Assembly (NCBI GenBank): GCA_947247005.1
Contig: OX365955.1
Coordinates: 5,094,001-5,158,000 of the forward strand
Reading direction: 5' to 3'
Length of the DNA stretch: 64,000 nt
Source: Spisula solida
Lineage: Eukaryota > Mollusca > Bivalvia > Venerida > Mactridae
Positions 60,265-64,000 of the stretch are shown one piece after another (the first letter of the stretch is position 1; the number at the start of each line of letters is the position of its first letter). Below the pieces are notes generated by a model. It was not told where the DNA came from. It made no database searches and saw only the letters and a list, made by a program, of their open reading frames with translations. Both the position numbers and the translations under genes were made by a program.

Positions 60265-61755
60265 ATGGCGGAAGCTCAACGTTCCAACGTGAATACGTGG
60301 CAGGATCAGGAAATTAAATATATTCACGAGTTAAAGACTTTAATTCTTGCATATTTTGTTGCTATTAAGAAAATAACAACAGAAGAAAAGGATACAGCAA
60401 TTGTTATCGCTGTTAAGCATGGGTTTCACGTATATATTAACACTCCAGGTGTTACATCAAGTCGGGTCGGAGCTAAAAACTTCAATAATTGTAAAATTGG
60501 CGGAATTACTCTAGAAATCCAAAGAGTCAGTAGCCCACGACCACAATGTAACAATTCTAATTACCAGCAAGGACGTATAAATGACGCATCTGGATTAACA
60601 AGTACTCCTTTACAAGTTCCTGACTTACCAGAACCAGTTTCTGATAGTTGTTTACCTACTGGAGGTAACCTTCCTCATTTAACCACTTTGTTAACTGTTT
60701 TTGACTTACCAGAACCAGAATTTAATTACCAATTTAATTTACAAATTACCAAATACTCTTATAAATTAACCTCTGATTGTGATAAAAAATTTAAATTAAC
60801 TGTTACGGAAAAAGGAAAACAAAATAAAAAGTTACCTGCTAATTATGACGGTATGACAGATGGTTGCAGAATTAGTTGTAATGATATTACTGGAACAAAC
60901 AATGTTACAGTTGACAAACAAATTGAAATGGGTGCAAGACAGGAATGTGTTGAATGTATGGTTATATGTCAGGAACGTGGTCTCAATACACTGAATACAC
61001 GTATGAATGTATTGCTGATTGATAATTTCAAAACATATAAAGATGAAATTTATATTCGGGCGCAGATGGGTCCATCAAAGGAAATGGACCAGGCTTCTAA
61101 AGATCGTAGAAAAAATAGAGAAAAAATTTATACTTACTTCAGATACATTGTATTTTCTGGTTATATTTTTGAAGTAGATTATTACGATTATTACATTTAC
61201 AGTATCGTAGGGATAGTAGACTACCCTAGCTCTAGTACCAATCAATGGCCATGGCGTAATGAAGATGGAATTCCTATTGAATGTCCATTCAATAATGTAG
61301 TACAATATGAAGACTTGCGCGAAGGTATTCCTGGTAATTTTGATGTATTTTTTACGGCTTTTTCAAATATTGTAATTCACGGTCAGTTTCGTAACATTAT
61401 CCCATCATTACACGATAAGAGAGTTTTACAACTTTGTCTTGCTTTGGCTTACTCAGAGGTTATCAGAAACTTCGAAGCTCATGAGTGGAACAAGATGCTT
61501 TTAAACCACCGCTATTTTTTTCGCCCTCAGAGTGTTGATGATTTGAAGACAGCTCTTCAACTACATCCAATGGCTAGTTCTGGTACATTTCAAAAACGTA
61601 AAACTGGCCATAATGGTAAGACACATGCCGCTACCAAAAATATTGAACCTTACGAGAAATTTCTTTACGGAATAAGAAATAAACAGCGGCGGCGGTGGCG
61701 GCAGCGGCGGCGGGAGCGGGAGCGGCGGCGGCAGCGGCGGCGGCGGCGTCACTAA
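60265..61755 (+). CDS. Unrecognised 497-aa protein with a repeat-derived Arg-rich tail
   Basis: The longest intact single-frame ORF outside retroelements. The ATG at 60265 is in good context (caaaATGG). I recognise no family. Visible features: an N-terminal helical segment (IHELKTLILAYFVAIKK), two DLPEP motifs (near 117 and 147), a charged FKLTVTEKGKQNKK stretch, clustered Cys (RQECVECMVICQE), a Tyr-rich segment (FEVDYYDYYIYSIVG) and a C-terminal HEWNKMLLNHRYFFRP. The last ~25 residues are mostly Arg and come from a CGG/AGC repeat, so the native C-terminus was probably replaced. No signal peptide. An unclassified transposon protein or lineage-specific gene are both possible. Confidence 0.6.
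   Translation: MAEAQRSNVNTWQDQEIKYIHELKTLILAYFVAIKKITTEEKDTAIVIAVKHGFHVYINTPGVTSSRVGAKNFNNCKIGGITLEIQRVSSPRPQCNNSNYQQGRINDASGLTSTPLQVPDLPEPVSDSCLPTGGNLPHLTTLLTVFDLPEPEFNYQFNLQITKYSYKLTSDCDKKFKLTVTEKGKQNKKLPANYDGMTDGCRISCNDITGTNNVTVDKQIEMGARQECVECMVICQERGLNTLNTRMNVLLIDNFKTYKDEIYIRAQMGPSKEMDQASKDRRKNREKIYTYFRYIVFSGYIFEVDYYDYYIYSIVGIVDYPSSSTNQWPWRNEDGIPIECPFNNVVQYEDLREGIPGNFDVFFTAFSNIVIHGQFRNIIPSLHDKRVLQLCLALAYSEVIRNFEAHEWNKMLLNHRYFFRPQSVDDLKTALQLHPMASSGTFQKRKTGHNGKTHAATKNIEPYEKFLYGIRNKQRRRWRQRRRERERRRQRRRRRH
61685..61748 (+). repeat. CGG/AGC-rich trinucleotide repeat
   Basis: CGG, CAG and GGAGCG units run in frame with the preceding ORF and end in its stop (CACTAA). It is GC-rich in an AT-rich region. 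Confidence 0.85.
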
Positions 61756-61756
61756 T

Positions 61757-62760
61757 TGCTTGTCCGGAGCATAACTTTGTCACCTTAAGTTCAAATGACT
61801 CAAGAATTGGTATGCATGTTTCTTGCAATAAGCCGGAGTGCAGTGCGCAAGAACCATAACTCTACCTGTCATAGTTTTTGAATTATTTCCCTTTGATTGA
61901 TTTTATTAGAGCATTTCTTGTCCGGAGCATAACTTTGTCACCTTAAGTTCAAATGACTCTAGATTTGGTATGCATGTTTCTTGCAATAGGCTGAAGTGCA
62001 GTGCGCAAGAACCATAACTCTACCTGTCATAGTTTTTGAATTATTTCCCTCTGATTGATTTTATTAGAGCATTTCTTGTCCGGAGCATAACTTTGTCACC
62101 TTACGTTCAAATGACTCAAGAATTGATAGGCATGTTTCTTGCAATAAGCCGGAGTGCAGTGTGCAATAACCATAACTGTACCTGTCATAGTTTTTGAATT
62201 ATTTCCCTTTGATTGATTTTATTAGAGCATTTCTTGTCCGGAGCATAACTTTGTCACCTTAAGTTCAAATGACTCAAGATTTTGTATGTATGTTTCTTGC
62301 AATAAGCCGAAATGCAGTGCGCAAGAACCATAACTCTGCCTTGCATCGTTTTTTAATTATTTCCCTTAGATTGATTTAATTTGAGCATTTCTTGTCCGGA
62401 GGATAACTTTGTCACCATGAGGTTGAATGACTTGAAACTTGGTATGCATGTTTCTTACCAAAAGTCCAAGTGCAGTACACAATAACCGTAACTATACCTT
62501 GTGCCATTTTTCAATTTTTTCCCTTTGATTGATTTTATTAGCATTTTTTGTCCGTGGCATAACTTTGTCACCATAACTATTAATGACTCAAAAATAGGAA
62601 TGCATGTTTCTTTGCTGTGACATGAAGTGCAGTGCGCAAGAATCATAACTCTAGCTTGTGTAGTGTTTGAATGATTCCCTTCAGATTGATTTTATCAGGA
62701 CATTTTTTTGTCCAGAGCATTGCTTTGTCGTTTTTAGTTCAGATGACTAGAGAACTCTTG
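61757..62760 (+). repeat. ~158-bp tandem array, about 6.5 copies
   Basis: The unit includes TTGTCCGGAGCATAACTTTG, GTATGCATGTTTCTTGCAAT and CAGTGCGCAAGAACCATAAC. Copies start near 61760, 61918, 62076, 62234, 62391, 62548 and 62708 and become more diverged to the right. Non-coding. Confidence 0.88.
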
Positions 62761-62852
62761 TGAGTCTGATATGTAGCCCAATACTGGATAGTTTTCCATG
62801 ACAAATGTGCATTTCGTCAGGCGACACATGCGACTCGCGGAGCTTTTATAAT

Positions 62853-64000
62853 TAGTCCGGCCCCAAACCCAATATACCTTGCATTGGAGTATAAAGTTTT
62901 TTTCTTTGCTGATTTAAGTAGACAAGACCTTTCAAATGGAATTTCTGACGGGTGACATTGTGTCACCCTTGAGCATTTTGAGAAAATTGGGCTAAAAGTT
63001 CCAAAATATAAACGAAACTGCGAATTTTTGGAATCGGTGAACTACATTGTTATTTATAATCATATTTTATAATACATCACATTTATATGTAGTTATTAAG
63101 TTGCAGTTGAAGACTGCAAAATTTTAGTGCCGTGCATTTGTGCCAAAGGAGGTATTTTGTGGTAAAACGTTAAAAAGTGCATGGAAAAGTGCGAATTTTC
63201 GGAATCGGTTGACTTTAACGTCATTAGCCATTATATTTGGTAAATAATCGCTGTGATAGTTATATAGTGACTTGCGATGAAGATATTAAACACCTTAAGC
63301 TAGGCTATGGTACAAAATGTGGTATTTTGGGGGTAAAACGTTAAAAATGCATTTAAAAGTGCAAATTTTCGGAATCGGTGAAATTTAACGTCAATGACCA
63401 TTATTTTTGGTAAATAATCGCTGTGATAGTTTAATAGTGACTTGCGACGACGATATTAAACACCTAAAGCTAGGCTTTGGTACAAAATAAGGACTTTTGG
63501 GGGTAAACACTAAAGAATGTAACGGAAAGTGCGAATTTTCGGAACTGATAGACTTCTATGTCATGGTTCATTTTATTTGGTAATTACAATTGTAATTACT
63601 ATAATATGATACAGTAATGTGTTATTAATGATAACAATCATCTTAAATCATGGTATGGTGCAAAATATATAATTTTAGGAAAGAACATACACAATTGTCA
63701 GGAAAAGTGTAATTTTTGGGAAAATGTTTACTATGCTGTTATAATTAATTTAACTTGATAGAGGTACATATCATCATGCAGTTCAAGTTATCTATGCTTT
63801 AAGCTAAATGCGATGTATTGGTGGTAAAACATCACTAAAATGATATGAAAATTTTTAATCTACGGACAAGTCAGATTTTACTACATAAAGCCATTTCCGG
63901 CCTTATTATTATTTTGTATTACTCATCAACACCAAGTCCACCATTATTGAACATACGAGGTACCCATTAGAACCGAATACATGCGTCTCAAGTCATGCCC
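62853..64000. mobile_element. Second copy of the inverted-repeat element, cut by the window end
   Basis: Starts TAGTCCGGCCCC. It appears to be the exact reverse complement of 25108-26255: base 64000 corresponds to 25108 with no net indel. It includes the same subterminal repeats. The left flank (TTTTATAAT) differs from the first copy, so this is a separate insertion. The rest lies outside the window. Confidence 0.88.

Overview
The window is eukaryotic, AT-rich and dominated by nested mobile elements. The organism is most likely a bivalve mollusc or a close marine invertebrate. This rests on the ~145-bp minisatellite mobile element at the left end, a DIRS tyrosine-recombinase retrotransposon, CR1/jockey-like LINEs, hAT-type MITEs with CAGGGG ends and tRNA-derived SINE heads. 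The species cannot be named from sequence alone. No bacterial-type operon is present.

Layout. 0-5.9 kb: a MITE-like element with a ~145-bp tandem array, a hAT-like MITE and a strong hairpin. 5.9-11.4 kb: an AT-rich subrepeat family, then a decayed minus-strand MULE-type transposase split by a 2.09-kb element with identical 771-bp direct terminal repeats. 11.4-14 kb: a minus-strand SGNH/GDSL-hydrolase-like gene, rebuilt here from four exons with matching splice phases. 14-20.4 kb: two LINE fragments. 20.4-26.6 kb: a minus-strand LINE interrupted by a 4.35-kb inverted-repeat element with a 3-bp target duplication. 26.6-28 kb: another LINE. 29-31.9 kb: a copy of the 5.9-kb repeat family and a ~181-bp satellite. 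31.9-39.4 kb: a DIRS element broken by three insertions. 39.6-48.7 kb: a Ty3/gypsy-type LTR retrotransposon inserted in a LINE, which resumes at 48.7-50.1 kb. 50-59.5 kb: largely non-coding, with two tRNA-like sequences and a large hairpin. 60.3-61.8 kb: an unrecognised 497-aa ORF running into a CGG repeat. 61.8-62.8 kb: a ~158-bp satellite. 62.85-64 kb: a second copy of the 21.9-26.3 kb element, apparently identical and cut by the window edge.

Main discovery. The Ty3/gypsy element at 39588-48727 carries a complete tRNA 2'-phosphotransferase (Tpt1/KptA) domain in pol, between RNase H and integrase, with all four family catalytic residues (Arg-His, Arg, Arg). The same element has a textbook -1 frameshift signal (T TTA AAC, 6-nt spacer, 6-bp stem) between gag and pol, a helix-hairpin-helix-like segment at the Gag N-terminus, and identical LTRs. 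A hAT-like insert of about 839 bp separates the integrase zinc finger from its catalytic core, so this copy should not integrate by itself, but the Tpt1 region is undamaged.

Insertion order can be read from target duplications. LINE, DIRS and MULE genes are the oldest layer. The gypsy, 771-bp-repeat and inverted-repeat elements are the youngest, judged by identical LTRs or identical copies.
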